DNA of 64,000 nt from assembly GCF_001941975.2 (NCBI RefSeq), contig NZ_CP146991.1, positions 352,501 to 416,500 of the forward strand, written 5' to 3'. Below are positions 25,536-34,320 of this stretch, in pieces. The notes beneath the pieces were generated by a model. It made no database searches, was not told the DNA's origin, and saw nothing but the letters and a program-made list of their open reading frames with translations. How positions within the stretch are numbered: the first letter of the stretch is position 1; each line of letters begins with the position of its first letter. This DNA comes from Sporomusa sphaeroides DSM 2875 (GTDB taxonomy: Bacteria; Bacillota; Negativicutes; Sporomusales; Sporomusaceae). Made by a program: the position numbers and the translations under genes.

Positions 25536-25952
25536 ATGGTTTATATAATTGCTGCGCTGATGGCCAGTCTGAGCTTTTTACTTAACCGGATGTTCCTGCG
25601 GTATATCGGACCGGTCACCGTTATTAGCCTGGGACCGGTTGCGGAGGAAGCTGCCAAAACGCTGCTGGCCTATTATCTGGGGGCTGAGCTTATTGCTGTG
25701 CATGTGATATTTGGTGCTATTGAAGCAGTATATGACTGGTACCAGGAAGGCGGTGGACTGGCGGCACCGGCGCTGAGCCTTGCCGGCCACAGTTTGTTTG
25801 GAGTGGCTACTGCCGGTATTCTGGCCATGACAGGCACTGTCTGGCTGGGGCTGGCCGCAGGCATTGTACTGCATCTTGTCTACAATGTTGCTGTTATCCG
25901 GCTGTTGGCTGAACGTACCGGCAAAAATTCAAGAAAGAGGGATAACCCATGA
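25536..25952 (+). CDS. Minimal PrsW-like intramembrane protein
   Basis: Membrane protein of 138 residues with about four hydrophobic segments. The order of motifs recalls the PrsW glutamic intramembrane proteases: GPVAEEAAK near residue 32, FGAIEAVYDWY near 55-65, LAGHSLFGVATAG near 84-96 and LHLVYNVAV near 114-122. It is much shorter than B. subtilis PrsW (about 218 residues). ATG 25536 has GAGGA 6 nt upstream. It overlaps the fin start (ATGA), so the two are translationally coupled. Protease activity is inferred from motifs only. Confidence 0.6.
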   Translation: MVYIIAALMASLSFLLNRMFLRYIGPVTVISLGPVAEEAAKTLLAYYLGAELIAVHVIFGAIEAVYDWYQEGGGLAAPALSLAGHSLFGVATAGILAMTGTVWLGLAAGIVLHLVYNVAVIRLLAERTGKNSRKRDNP

Positions 25953-26197
25953 AAATTTTTTATACTTGTGAATATTGTAATGAACCTATCGATACATTAG
26001 AAGTAGATCAAGTAGATGAAGCCAAGTTTGGGTTTGATTGCTTGACTGCCCAGGAACGCCAGGATATAATTAAGATTGATGCTGCGCAAAATGCTATGTA
26101 TGTAAAATCGTTGTGTGATTCCTGTATTGCCGCCATGGGTTTGGAGGATACCATCGGACTGGGCATGACGACTGCTAATAAAAGCTATATTCATTAA
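25949..26197 (+). CDS. fin: Anti-sigma-F factor Fin family protein
   Basis: Small protein of 82 residues with two CxxC pairs (CEYC near the N-terminus, CDSC near residue 57) that probably bind zinc, and the family core FGFDCLTAQERQDII. In Bacillus, Fin (YabK) blocks sigma-F so that the forespore can switch to sigma-G, and its gene lies next to mfd and spoVT as here. The start overlaps the stop of the PrsW-like gene. Assignment rests on the CxxC pattern, the core motif and gene order. Confidence 0.85.
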   Translation: MKIFYTCEYCNEPIDTLEVDQVDEAKFGFDCLTAQERQDIIKIDAAQNAMYVKSLCDSCIAAMGLEDTIGLGMTTANKSYIH

Positions 26198-26231
26198 TGA
26201 ATAAATAGCTTTTGCAAAAACATAAATATGT

Positions 26232-26262
26232 AAGGGCTTTAGCCTAGGCTAAAGCCCTTTTG
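26232..26262 (+). terminator. Terminator after fin
   Basis: Perfect hairpin AAGGGCTTTAGCC / GGCTAAAGCCCTT (TA centre) followed by TTT. Confidence 0.75.
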
Positions 26263-26279
26263 AAATCCAATAAAAAAAA

Positions 26280-26425
26280 TTATCCGATGACTAACCCGTC
26301 TAAGACTCCCGCCTCTGCAAGCGGGAGTTATACCCCTACGGGCACAGGCGAGCGGTTAAGTTCCTGGATAATTCCGACTAAGATTCAGATGGGTTAAAAA
26401 CCTATCTGAATCAAGTCTCCATTTA
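26280..26425 (-). repeat. Dispersed structured intergenic repeat, family A, copy 3 (inverted)
   Basis: Reverse-complement copy with the same ends (TAAATGG and CGGATAA on the minus strand). Stem sequences differ from copy 2 at several positions while many base pairs are kept. It lies between fin and mfd. Confidence 0.85.
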
Positions 26426-26471
26426 TGGGATAACTACCATCAATGAGGTTTTTAGTATGGGAGAGAAAACG

Positions 26472-29400
26472 ATGCTGACGTTATTTGCATCTTTATATGA
26501 GGATAAGGCGCTAAGGCAGGCGCAGGCGGCATTTACGGCGGAAAATGCTCAGAGTCTGCTCTATGGCGTCACCGGTTCGCAAAAAAGTGTGCTGATAGCG
26601 GCCGCCTTTCAGGCTGCAGTCCGGCCGACCATTATTATAACCGCCGGTCATGAAGCCGCAGAAACCTTCCGAACCGATTTTGCCGCGCTGTTGCCTGAGG
26701 TGCCGGTAGTCGAGTTACCGGCCGCAGATATTGTAACCTTTGCGGCAGCTGCCAAAAGTGTTGAGTTGGCAGCCAAACGCATGGATGTTTTGAACCGTAT
26801 GGTACGGGGAGAAAAAATCATTGTTCTGGCTATCGCCGAAGCCGCCATGCAAAAGGTTATACCCAAACAGGAGTTTTTGAACAGCCGTCTTACGATCAGC
26901 AGCGGCGACCTCATTAACCGGGAGGAACTGATTCATTCGCTGGTGGAGTTTGGCTATGAGCGGGTGGACCAGGTGGACGGTGCCGCACAGTTTAGCATAC
27001 GCGGCGGGATTATTGATATTTTTGCTGTTAACCGGAGTCTGCCGCTCCGGCTTGAGTTATTTGGGGACGAAATAGATTCTCTGCGTGAATTTGAACCTGT
27101 CAGCCAGCGTTCGGTACAGGATCTGGAACTGGCCGACATCATGCCATTAACCGAACAGGAGCTAAGCGGCAAACCGGCGGTGTTTGTTTCTTATCTGCCG
27201 GCAGGCGCCACCATTGTAATGGACGAACCGGCGCGGCTTAGGGAGCAGATGGCCAAACTGGTTAAGGAAAACCCGGATATTAAACGCCGGGTAGTGGGCT
27301 GGACTGAACTCGCCGCTGCCTGCCAGGCCTATAATGCCGTATATTTGTCGCTGCTGCTGCAAAAAATCCCTAACACCCAGCCAACAGAGATTGTCAGCAT
27401 AACAGCCAAAGGCATTGCCCCGTTTCATCGTCAGATTGATATGCTAATTGACGAAATCAAAGGCTGGCAGGAGAAGAAATACAGTATTGCTTTATTTATG
27501 CCCAGTCAGGATAAGGCAGCCAATATCCAGCAGAACCTGACCCAAGAGGGGATTACCACTATTATAGCGCCGCTGGGTCCCATGCCGCTGATTCCGGGCG
27601 CTGTTGTTGTATCAACAGGTACGCTGTCAGGCGGCTTTGAATTACCCCAGGCCAGGCTGGTCGTGCTGACCGAGCTTGATATTTTCGGACGGCAGAAGCG
27701 CAGACGCCGGCCCCGGGTGGGGAAAGACCAGCAGATTAATTATTTTCGCGATATTAACCTGGGCGACTATGTGGTGCATGTCAATCACGGTATTGGCAAA
27801 TACGTCGGGGTTGAGACGCTCGAAGTGGGCGGCGTACATAAGGATTATCTCTACATTCGCTATGCCGGTGATGACAAACTGTATGTGCCGACAGACCAGG
27901 TGGGGCTGTTGCAGAAATACATTGGCGCCGAGGGTGAGGTGCCTCGTCTCAGCAAAATGGGCGGCAGCGACTGGCTAAAGGTCAAGACCAAGGCCAAAGC
28001 CGCCGTGGCCGATATGGCCAAAGAGCTGATCGAACTTTACGCTCAGCGTCAATTGCAGGTGGGGCATGCTTTTCAGCCGGATACTCCCTGGCAAGGGGAG
28101 TTTGAGGATACCTTCCCTTATGAGGAGACACCAGACCAACTGCAAGCCATTACTGAAGTCAAACACGATATGGAACAGCCGCGGCCGATGGAACGCCTGT
28201 TATGCGGCGATGTCGGCTTTGGCAAGACTGAGGTGGCCATACGCGCCGCCTTTAAGGCTGTTATGGGCGGAAAACAGGTAGCCGTCCTGGTGCCGACAAC
28301 CGTGCTTGCCCAGCAGCATTATCAGACCTTCAGCGCCCGCTTTGCCGAGTTTGGCACAAGCGTTGATGTTGTCAGCCGTTTTCGCAGTGCCAGAGAACAA
28401 AAGGCCACCTTGCAAAAACTGGCTCTTGGCCAGGTGGATGTGCTTATCGGCACCCATCGTATTTTGCAGTCCGATGTGGTGTTTAAAGATTTAGGGCTCT
28501 TAATTGTGGATGAAGAACAACGGTTTGGTGTTGCCCAAAAGGAAAAGATGAAACGCTGGCGGGCCAATCTGGATGTGCTTACCTTAAGTGCCACGCCCAT
28601 CCCGCGCACTCTCCATATGTCGCTGGTAGGTGCACGGGATATGAGCATTATTGAAACTCCGCCGGAAGAGCGTTTTCCGGTGCAAAGCTATGTTGTTGAA
28701 TATAATGAGGAAATTATCCGTGAGGCTATCGTCCGGGAACTGAAGCGCGGCGGACAGGTATATTTTGTCTATAACCGGGTGCAGACTATTGATAAGGTAC
28801 GCCAGCGGCTAAGCGAAATTCTGCCTGATGCCACAATTAAAACAGCGCACGGCCAAATGCCGGAGGAACTGTTAGAGCAGGTTATGCTTGACTTTTACGA
28901 AGGCCGGGACGATGTCCTGATTTGCACCAGTATTATTGAAAACGGTTTGGATGTACCGAATGCCAATACGATTATTATCTATGATGCCGATCATTTTGGC
29001 CTGTCCCAATTGTATCAAATGCGCGGGCGGGTTGGCCGTTCGCACCGGATGGCTTATGCCTACTTTACTTACCGGCGGGACAAAGTGCTCACAGAGGTTG
29101 CCGAAAAACGGCTGCAGGCCATCAAAGAGTTTGCCGAACTGGGTTCAGGTTTTAAAATTGCCATGCGAGATCTGGAGATTAGAGGCGCAGGCAATATTTT
29201 GGGTCGTGAACAGCACGGACATATTGTCAGCGTTGGTTTTGAAATGTATTGCCGTTTGCTGGATGAGGCGGTCGCAGAACTCAAAACCGGCAAGGTGTTT
29301 GTCCCGCCGCCGGAGCCAACCATTGAACTTAATATCGATGCCTATCTGACCGGCGATTATATCGGTGATGCCATGCATAAAATTGAAATATACCAGCGTA

Positions 29401-29771
29401 TTGCCGCCGTGCGTCAGGAGTCTCATTTGACGGAACTGATTGATGAACTGATTGACCGCTTTGGCGAGCCGTCGCTGCCGGTAAGCAATTTACTTGCTGT
29501 CGCCAGGATTAAGAACCTGGCCCGGCGACTCGGGGTTCGCTCCATTGTTGAGCAAAATAACCGGGTGGAGATTACCTTTGGTGATAATCCACAGGTAGCT
29601 GATGGTGGTTTAGTGAGTGCCAAAAATCTTTTTCCCGGCAAACTGGCTTTCCTGCCCGGCCCGCCTGAAACCATGCGTCTGTCTACTTCCCGCCTTACCG
29701 TGGCTATCCCGGATGCGCTGATCAAATTATTTTCCACTTTGGCTGGCTTGGATTATGTAAAAAAATGTTAA
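26472..29771 (+). CDS. mfd: Transcription-repair coupling factor
   Basis: Protein of 1099 residues that releases RNA polymerase stalled at DNA lesions and recruits UvrA. Order of domains: UvrB-like N-terminal region (QFSIRGGIIDIFA near residue 175), CarD-like polymerase-interacting domain (LGDYVVHVNHGIGKYVGVE near 433), SF2 translocase with Walker A GDVGFGKTE near 578 and DEEQ (IVDEEQRFG) near 678, TRG motif region RGRVGRS near 855, and a C-terminal UvrA-binding domain. ATG at 26472 follows GGGAGAG with 7-nt spacing; ATG 26457 is less well placed. Confidence 0.97.
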   Translation: MLTLFASLYEDKALRQAQAAFTAENAQSLLYGVTGSQKSVLIAAAFQAAVRPTIIITAGHEAAETFRTDFAALLPEVPVVELPAADIVTFAAAAKSVELAAKRMDVLNRMVRGEKIIVLAIAEAAMQKVIPKQEFLNSRLTISSGDLINREELIHSLVEFGYERVDQVDGAAQFSIRGGIIDIFAVNRSLPLRLELFGDEIDSLREFEPVSQRSVQDLELADIMPLTEQELSGKPAVFVSYLPAGATIVMDEPARLREQMAKLVKENPDIKRRVVGWTELAAACQAYNAVYLSLLLQKIPNTQPTEIVSITAKGIAPFHRQIDMLIDEIKGWQEKKYSIALFMPSQDKAANIQQNLTQEGITTIIAPLGPMPLIPGAVVVSTGTLSGGFELPQARLVVLTELDIFGRQKRRRRPRVGKDQQINYFRDINLGDYVVHVNHGIGKYVGVETLEVGGVHKDYLYIRYAGDDKLYVPTDQVGLLQKYIGAEGEVPRLSKMGGSDWLKVKTKAKAAVADMAKELIELYAQRQLQVGHAFQPDTPWQGEFEDTFPYEETPDQLQAITEVKHDMEQPRPMERLLCGDVGFGKTEVAIRAAFKAVMGGKQVAVLVPTTVLAQQHYQTFSARFAEFGTSVDVVSRFRSAREQKATLQKLALGQVDVLIGTHRILQSDVVFKDLGLLIVDEEQRFGVAQKEKMKRWRANLDVLTLSATPIPRTLHMSLVGARDMSIIETPPEERFPVQSYVVEYNEEIIREAIVRELKRGGQVYFVYNRVQTIDKVRQRLSEILPDATIKTAHGQMPEELLEQVMLDFYEGRDDVLICTSIIENGLDVPNANTIIIYDADHFGLSQLYQMRGRVGRSHRMAYAYFTYRRDKVLTEVAEKRLQAIKEFAELGSGFKIAMRDLEIRGAGNILGREQHGHIVSVGFEMYCRLLDEAVAELKTGKVFVPPPEPTIELNIDAYLTGDYIGDAMHKIEIYQRIAAVRQESHLTELIDELIDRFGEPSLPVSNLLAVARIKNLARRLGVRSIVEQNNRVEITFGDNPQVADGGLVSAKNLFPGKLAFLPGPPETMRLSTSRLTVAIPDALIKLFSTLAGLDYVKKC

Positions 29772-29799
29772 TTTATCTCTTGTAAGTGATCCAGAAAAA

Positions 29800-29830
29800 T
29801 GAATAAAACCTATTGGCCGGATATATACTA
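29800..29830 (+). promoter_or_regulatory. Predicted sigma-G promoter of spoVT
   Basis: TGAATA (29800-29805), 18-nt spacer, TATACTA (29824-29830), close to the forespore sigma-G consensus. B. subtilis spoVT is sigma-G controlled. Confidence 0.5.
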
Positions 29831-29946
29831 CTATCAATGAAGGATTAAGTATTTGCCAGTGAATGTGTTTGTTTGGCTTCGATTTGTCTGTTGCAATTGT
29901 TTCCGTATTACACTAGTTGACGTAAGCTGCAGAAAGGGGGATATTG

Positions 29947-30513
29947 GTGAAAGCAACCGGAATTGTACGCAGAATTGATGATTTAGGCCGGGTTGTAATA
30001 CCAAAAGAAATCAGACGAACCTTAAGAATTCGCGAAGGGGATCCACTCGAGATATATGTTGATCGTGAGGGTGAGGTAATTCTAAAAAAATACTCTCCTG
30101 TCGGTGAACTGGGGGATTTTGCCAAAGAATATGCGGATTCACTATTTGAAGCCATTGGTCACATTGTACTCATTGCTGACCGCGATAACGTCGTAGCTGT
30201 TGCCGGGGCTTCCAAAAAGGAGTTTTTAAACAAACCCCTTGGGCCGGCTGTTGAGAAGGTAATGGAAGAGCGCAAAACCGTTCTTATTACCAATCCAGGC
30301 GAGTATAAGCATTGTAAAGGCTGCGCATCTCAATGTGAGGATGATCAACCCTGCAAATTCACAGTAGAGGTCATTGCCCCTATTATTGTTGAAGGTGATG
30401 CCATCGGTGCTGTTCTAATCTGTTCCAAAGAGCCTGGCGCACAAATGGCGGATATGGAGGTTAAATTAGCCGAAACAGCCGCAGGATTCCTGGCAAAACA
30501 AATGGCTCAATAA
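29947..30513 (+). CDS. spoVT: Stage V sporulation protein T, forespore transcription factor
   Basis: Protein of 188 residues. The N-terminal 50 residues form an AbrB-type swapped-hairpin DNA-binding domain (MKATGIVRRIDDLGRVVIPKEIRRTLRIREGDPLEI). The rest is a GAF-like domain with CKGCASQCEDDQPCKF near residues 119-134. SpoVT modulates sigma-G-dependent genes in the forespore. The GTG start at 29947 gives the canonical MKATG and has AAAGGGGG upstream; a preceding TTG is rejected. It follows mfd as in Bacillus. Confidence 0.95.
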   Translation: MKATGIVRRIDDLGRVVIPKEIRRTLRIREGDPLEIYVDREGEVILKKYSPVGELGDFAKEYADSLFEAIGHIVLIADRDNVVAVAGASKKEFLNKPLGPAVEKVMEERKTVLITNPGEYKHCKGCASQCEDDQPCKFTVEVIAPIIVEGDAIGAVLICSKEPGAQMADMEVKLAETAAGFLAKQMAQ

Positions 30514-30536
30514 TATTACACACCATTACATGGCGT

Positions 30537-30576
30537 AAGTAGCGGACAATAACAATTCTGTTAAGTTCGCTACTTT
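30537..30576 (+). terminator. Terminator after spoVT
   Basis: AAGTAGCG / CGCTACTT arms around a 20-nt loop, followed by TTATATTATTTTTT. Confidence 0.65.
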
Positions 30577-30679
30577 TATATTATTTTTTACCTGTTACAT
30601 TTCTGTTTTATTGGTAGTGAGATTTTGCTATAATAGTAAAAGTGGCCAATTAGGCAAAATTTGGAGAGGACTGACTCGG

Positions 30680-32281
30680 TTGAGTAAAGATACATTTTTA
30701 AAAGGCGCATTTATCCTGACTGTGGCCGGTATTATTGTAAAAATTATCGGCTCAGTTAACCGCATTCTGCTGTCCCGGCTGTTGGGCGGCGAAGGGATAG
30801 GCCTGTATCAGATGGCGTATCCTATTTACTTATTGGCACTCAGCGTTTCTTCGGCCGGCATACCGGTGGCTATTTCCATTATTGTGGCTGAAAAAATCGC
30901 TTTGAGTGATTATCGCGGTGCTAACCGCGTATTTCGTATTTCGCTAGGCGTACTGGCGGCTACCGGTCTTTTATTTACCTTTCTCTTATACTTTGGTGCC
31001 GGCTGGCTGATCGACCATCACTTTGTCCGTGATCCCCGGGCTTATTATGCTATCGCGGCGCTGGCCCCTGCTATCTTTTTTGTCACGGTATTGTCAAGCT
31101 ACCGTGGTTATTTCCAGGGATTGCAAATGATGACACCGACTGCTGTTTCCCAGATTTTCGAGCAGTTGCTCCGGGTTATTACCATGATTGCCTTTGCCTA
31201 TATCCTGTTGCCGCACGGTCTTGAGTTTGCCGCTGCCGGCGCCAGTTTCGGAGCCGGTCCGGGGGCTGCTGCCGGTCTGTTGGTGCTCTTATATTTTTAT
31301 TGGAAACACAAGCCTGGCTTTAAACATCAGATGGAGACCCAGCCGCAAATTATCCAGGAAACCAGTGTCAGTATTATCAGCCGGATTGTAAAACTGGCAC
31401 TGCCGGTGTCGCTGGCCAATATCATGCTGCCGGTGGTAGCCAGCATTGATCTCTTAATTGTCCCTGCCCGGCTGGAAGTAGCCGGTTATTCTGTCGAGCA
31501 GGCCACCGAACTGTTCGGCTATTTGACCGGGATGGCAGTACCGCTGGTTAATCTGGCGACAATTTTAACAGCTTCTCTGGCCGCCAGCCTGGTGCCGGCG
31601 GTGTCGGAGGCCTTCACGCTCGGCAACAAGCAACTGATTTATCAGCGTACGGCGACGGCTATGCGTATTTCTAATATGATTACCATTCCCAGTTTTATTG
31701 GTATGGGCTTATTAGCCACGCCTATTTCGCTGATGCTTTACGGTACACCTAATGCCGGTACCTCTATTGCCATTCTGTCGATAGGTATTTTCCTGCTGGG
31801 TGTCCACCAGGTAACCACCGGTGTACTGCAGGGCTTGGGACATACCGCTATTCCGGTTATTAATATGGCGCTTTCGGCTGTGGTCAAGGTTATTATGAGC
31901 TGGCTGCTTACCGCGATGCCTGCACTGGGCATCATGGGGGCTGCCTGGGCTACGGTGGCCGATTTTGGTGTGGCGGCGCTCCTGAATATGTTTTTTGTAT
32001 ACCGCTATACCGGTTTCAGTCTGGATATCAAGGATACGGTTAAGGCCATTGCGGCCTCAGCCGTCATGGGGGCTGTCGTATTGCTGGCCTATGATGCCCT
32101 GATGAGCTATACTCTTCGCAATACGGTGGCTACTATCGGGGCGATTGCAGCCGGCGGCACTGTGTTTGGTACTGTGTTTCTGCTGGTCGGCGGGGTGCAG
32201 GCCCGTGATATTGAGCAACTGCCCCGTATCGGAGAGCAGCTGGCAGCTCTTTTGATTAAATTACGATTGTTGAGGCGATAA
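30680..32281 (+). CDS. spoVB: SpoVB-type MATE/MurJ-like flippase
   Basis: Membrane protein of about 533 residues with 14 hydrophobic segments, of the polysaccharide/lipid flippase superfamily (SpoVB/YabM). N-terminal GAFILTVAGIIVKIIGSVNRILLSRLLGGEGIGLYQ is typical. Such proteins flip lipid-linked precursors for spore cortex or wall synthesis. A TTG start at 30680 is supported by GGAGAGGA 9 nt upstream; the longer frame from 30611 lacks a ribosome site. It abuts mazG by 1 nt, as in the Bacillus spoVT-yabM-yabN order. Confidence 0.85.
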   Translation: MSKDTFLKGAFILTVAGIIVKIIGSVNRILLSRLLGGEGIGLYQMAYPIYLLALSVSSAGIPVAISIIVAEKIALSDYRGANRVFRISLGVLAATGLLFTFLLYFGAGWLIDHHFVRDPRAYYAIAALAPAIFFVTVLSSYRGYFQGLQMMTPTAVSQIFEQLLRVITMIAFAYILLPHGLEFAAAGASFGAGPGAAAGLLVLLYFYWKHKPGFKHQMETQPQIIQETSVSIISRIVKLALPVSLANIMLPVVASIDLLIVPARLEVAGYSVEQATELFGYLTGMAVPLVNLATILTASLAASLVPAVSEAFTLGNKQLIYQRTATAMRISNMITIPSFIGMGLLATPISLMLYGTPNAGTSIAILSIGIFLLGVHQVTTGVLQGLGHTAIPVINMALSAVVKVIMSWLLTAMPALGIMGAAWATVADFGVAALLNMFFVYRYTGFSLDIKDTVKAIAASAVMGAVVLLAYDALMSYTLRNTVATIGAIAAGGTVFGTVFLLVGGVQARDIEQLPRIGEQLAALLIKLRLLRR

Positions 32282-32282
32282 T

Positions 32283-33752
32283 ATGGGAGTTACGATTGTT
32301 GGCCTGGGGCCTGGCAGCTTTAAACACATAACTCTGGAAACTTGGGATATCCTAACAGGTGCAGGCACATTGCTGCTGCGTACAGAAAAACACCCTTGTG
32401 TGGAGGTGCTTAAAGCCAGGGGCCTTGGATTTACTGCTTTTGACCATCTGTATGAGCAGGCTGAGGATTTCGCCAGCCTTTACCGGCAAATAGCCGACAA
32501 GGTAATTGCTGAGGCCAGGCGGGGTGAGAAAATTGTTTATGCCGTGCCCGGCAGCCCATTGGTGGCGGAAAAAACGGTAGAGCTAATCAGTTCCCAGGCG
32601 AAAGCCGCCGGTATCAGCCTTACCATTATTCCGGCTATGAGTTTTCTGGAAGTGCTGTACACCAGGCTGGGAGTTGACCCGATTACCGGTGTAACTATTG
32701 TGGATGCCGCGGATTTAGCCGCGCTGCCGCCCGATCTTGCCACCGGTCTGATCATTACGCAGGTGTACAGCCGTCAGGTAGCCTCAGAGGCTAAACTGAC
32801 GCTGATGGATTATTTCGGGGATGAGTACCAGGTGACGGTTGTCCGCAATTTAGGCTTGCCTGATGAGGAAATTGTCAAAGTTATGCTGTTTGAGCTTGAC
32901 CGTTTGCCGGTTATTGACCATCTTACCAGTGTGTATGTGCCGCCGCGTCAGGCCAGAAGCAAGGTTTTTTCCCTTGATCCGGTGGTTGATGTCATGGCGC
33001 GCCTGCGTTCGCCTGGCGGTTGTGTCTGGGACATTGAGCAGACCCATTTGAGTTTGCGCCGCTATATTGTCGAGGAAGTTTATGAGGTGCTGGAGGCCAT
33101 TGAACTGGCCGATGGGGTCAAGTTATGCGAAGAACTCGGCGACTTACTGCTCCAAATTGTTTTCCATGCCCGTGTTGCCGAAGAAAGCGGTGGGTTCACC
33201 ATGCAGGATGTGGTGGATACGGTGACGGAAAAGATGGTTCGTCGTCATCCCCATGTATTTGGTGAAATTACTGTGAGGGATGCTGCCGAGGTTGTCGTCA
33301 ACTGGGACAAAATTAAAAAGCGGGAGAAGGCCGGGGAGCGAACTAACGTGCTTGACGGTATCCCGATTGGTCTGCCCAGCCTGATGGCTGCTTTCAAATT
33401 GCAGGCCAAAGCCGCCAAAGTTGGTTTTGACTGGGCAGATATTGGCCCGGTGTGGGACAAGGTGGCCGAGGAGCTCTCAGAATTGAGGGAAGCAGTAGCC
33501 TTGCCTGAACCTCGGCGCAGTCAACGGGCCGAAGACGAATTGGGCGATGTCCTGTTTGCAGTTGTTAACCTGGCCCGGTTTATGGGGATTGAGCCGGAAA
33601 CGGCGCTAAACGCTGCCAACAATAAATTCCGCCGGCGGTTCAGCCACATTGAAGCGGCACTTGCAGCCCAAAATCGCCGCTGGGAAGACATGGATTTGGC
33701 CGGATTGGATGTTTTATGGGAGGAAGCTAAAGAAAAAGAAGCAAAAGAATGA
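32283..33752 (+). CDS. mazG: MazG nucleoside triphosphate pyrophosphatase fused to tetrapyrrole-methylase-like domain
   Basis: YabN-type fusion of 489 residues. Residues 1-220 resemble SAM-dependent tetrapyrrole methylases (VGLGPGSFKHITLETWDIL, AVPGSPLVAEKTV). From about 240 a MazG pyrophosphohydrolase follows, with LRSPGGCVWDIEQTHLSLRRYIVEEVYEVLEAIE, EELGDLLLQIVFHARVAEE and a second EDELGDVLFAVVNLAR helix pair that binds Mg2+. It removes aberrant NTPs; the role of the methylase-like half is unclear. Likely cotranscribed with spoVB. Confidence 0.92.
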   Translation: MGVTIVGLGPGSFKHITLETWDILTGAGTLLLRTEKHPCVEVLKARGLGFTAFDHLYEQAEDFASLYRQIADKVIAEARRGEKIVYAVPGSPLVAEKTVELISSQAKAAGISLTIIPAMSFLEVLYTRLGVDPITGVTIVDAADLAALPPDLATGLIITQVYSRQVASEAKLTLMDYFGDEYQVTVVRNLGLPDEEIVKVMLFELDRLPVIDHLTSVYVPPRQARSKVFSLDPVVDVMARLRSPGGCVWDIEQTHLSLRRYIVEEVYEVLEAIELADGVKLCEELGDLLLQIVFHARVAEESGGFTMQDVVDTVTEKMVRRHPHVFGEITVRDAAEVVVNWDKIKKREKAGERTNVLDGIPIGLPSLMAAFKLQAKAAKVGFDWADIGPVWDKVAEELSELREAVALPEPRRSQRAEDELGDVLFAVVNLARFMGIEPETALNAANNKFRRRFSHIEAALAAQNRRWEDMDLAGLDVLWEEAKEKEAKE

Positions 33753-33847
33753 GTTTTTTTACCATTTTTTTTATTATTGGCAGGAATAAAAAAATCCATA
33801 GCGAATAAAGCTATTCGTAATCGATTTACGTTAGGGGGAGCAAGATT

Positions 33848-34123
33848 GTGAATAAAACCGACCTTGTCAAAGCAGTGGCTCAAAAGGCTGATATGACTCA
33901 GAAAGACGCAGAGAAAGCTATCAATGCTGTATTTGCCGCTGTAGAAGAAGCTTTAGCCAACGATGATAAAGTACAAATCATTGGATTTGGTACTTTCGAA
34001 GTGAAAACCCGTGAGGAGCGTAAAGGACGTAATCCTCAGACCGGCAAGGAAATTACTATTCCCGCTTCCAAAAATCCTGTGTTCAAAGCAGGTAAAGGTC
34101 TGAAGGATGCTGTAAACGCGTAA
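33848..34123 (+). CDS. hup: HU family histone-like DNA-binding protein
   Basis: Protein of 91 residues, normal HU length. It starts MNKTDLVKAVAQKADMTQKDAEKAINAVF and carries the beta-arm GRNPQTGKEITIPASKNPVFKAGKGLK. It bends DNA and compacts the nucleoid as a dimer. GTG start after AGGGGGAGC. Own terminator behind it. Confidence 0.96.
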   Translation: MNKTDLVKAVAQKADMTQKDAEKAINAVFAAVEEALANDDKVQIIGFGTFEVKTREERKGRNPQTGKEITIPASKNPVFKAGKGLKDAVNA

Positions 34124-34147
34124 TTCAAAAGTGGACAAGATGACAAT

Positions 34148-34174
34148 AAACCAGGTTTAAAAACCTGGTTTTTG
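34148..34174 (+). terminator. Terminator of the HU gene
   Basis: AAACCAGGTTT / AAACCTGGTTTTTG hairpin with T-run. The next 150 nt to phoP are GC-rich; I see no clear feature there except the ribosome site. Confidence 0.8.
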
Positions 34175-34320
34175 CTTACTCTGGTAATACGTGTGCACTT
34201 GTGCAGCCGAGCTGAAACAGCAGGGGGCGGCCGGAGCGTTTATGGCAGCAGAACTGACGGTGCCTGTGCGGCAGCCTCCTGACTCACCGATTCAAATAAA
34301 AAGTGAGGAGTAATACATTC

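Noticed and set aside
25312-25548. 78-codon open frame before the PrsW-like gene
   Set aside because: No ribosome site, and it spans the predicted sigma-F promoter and the next ribosome site.
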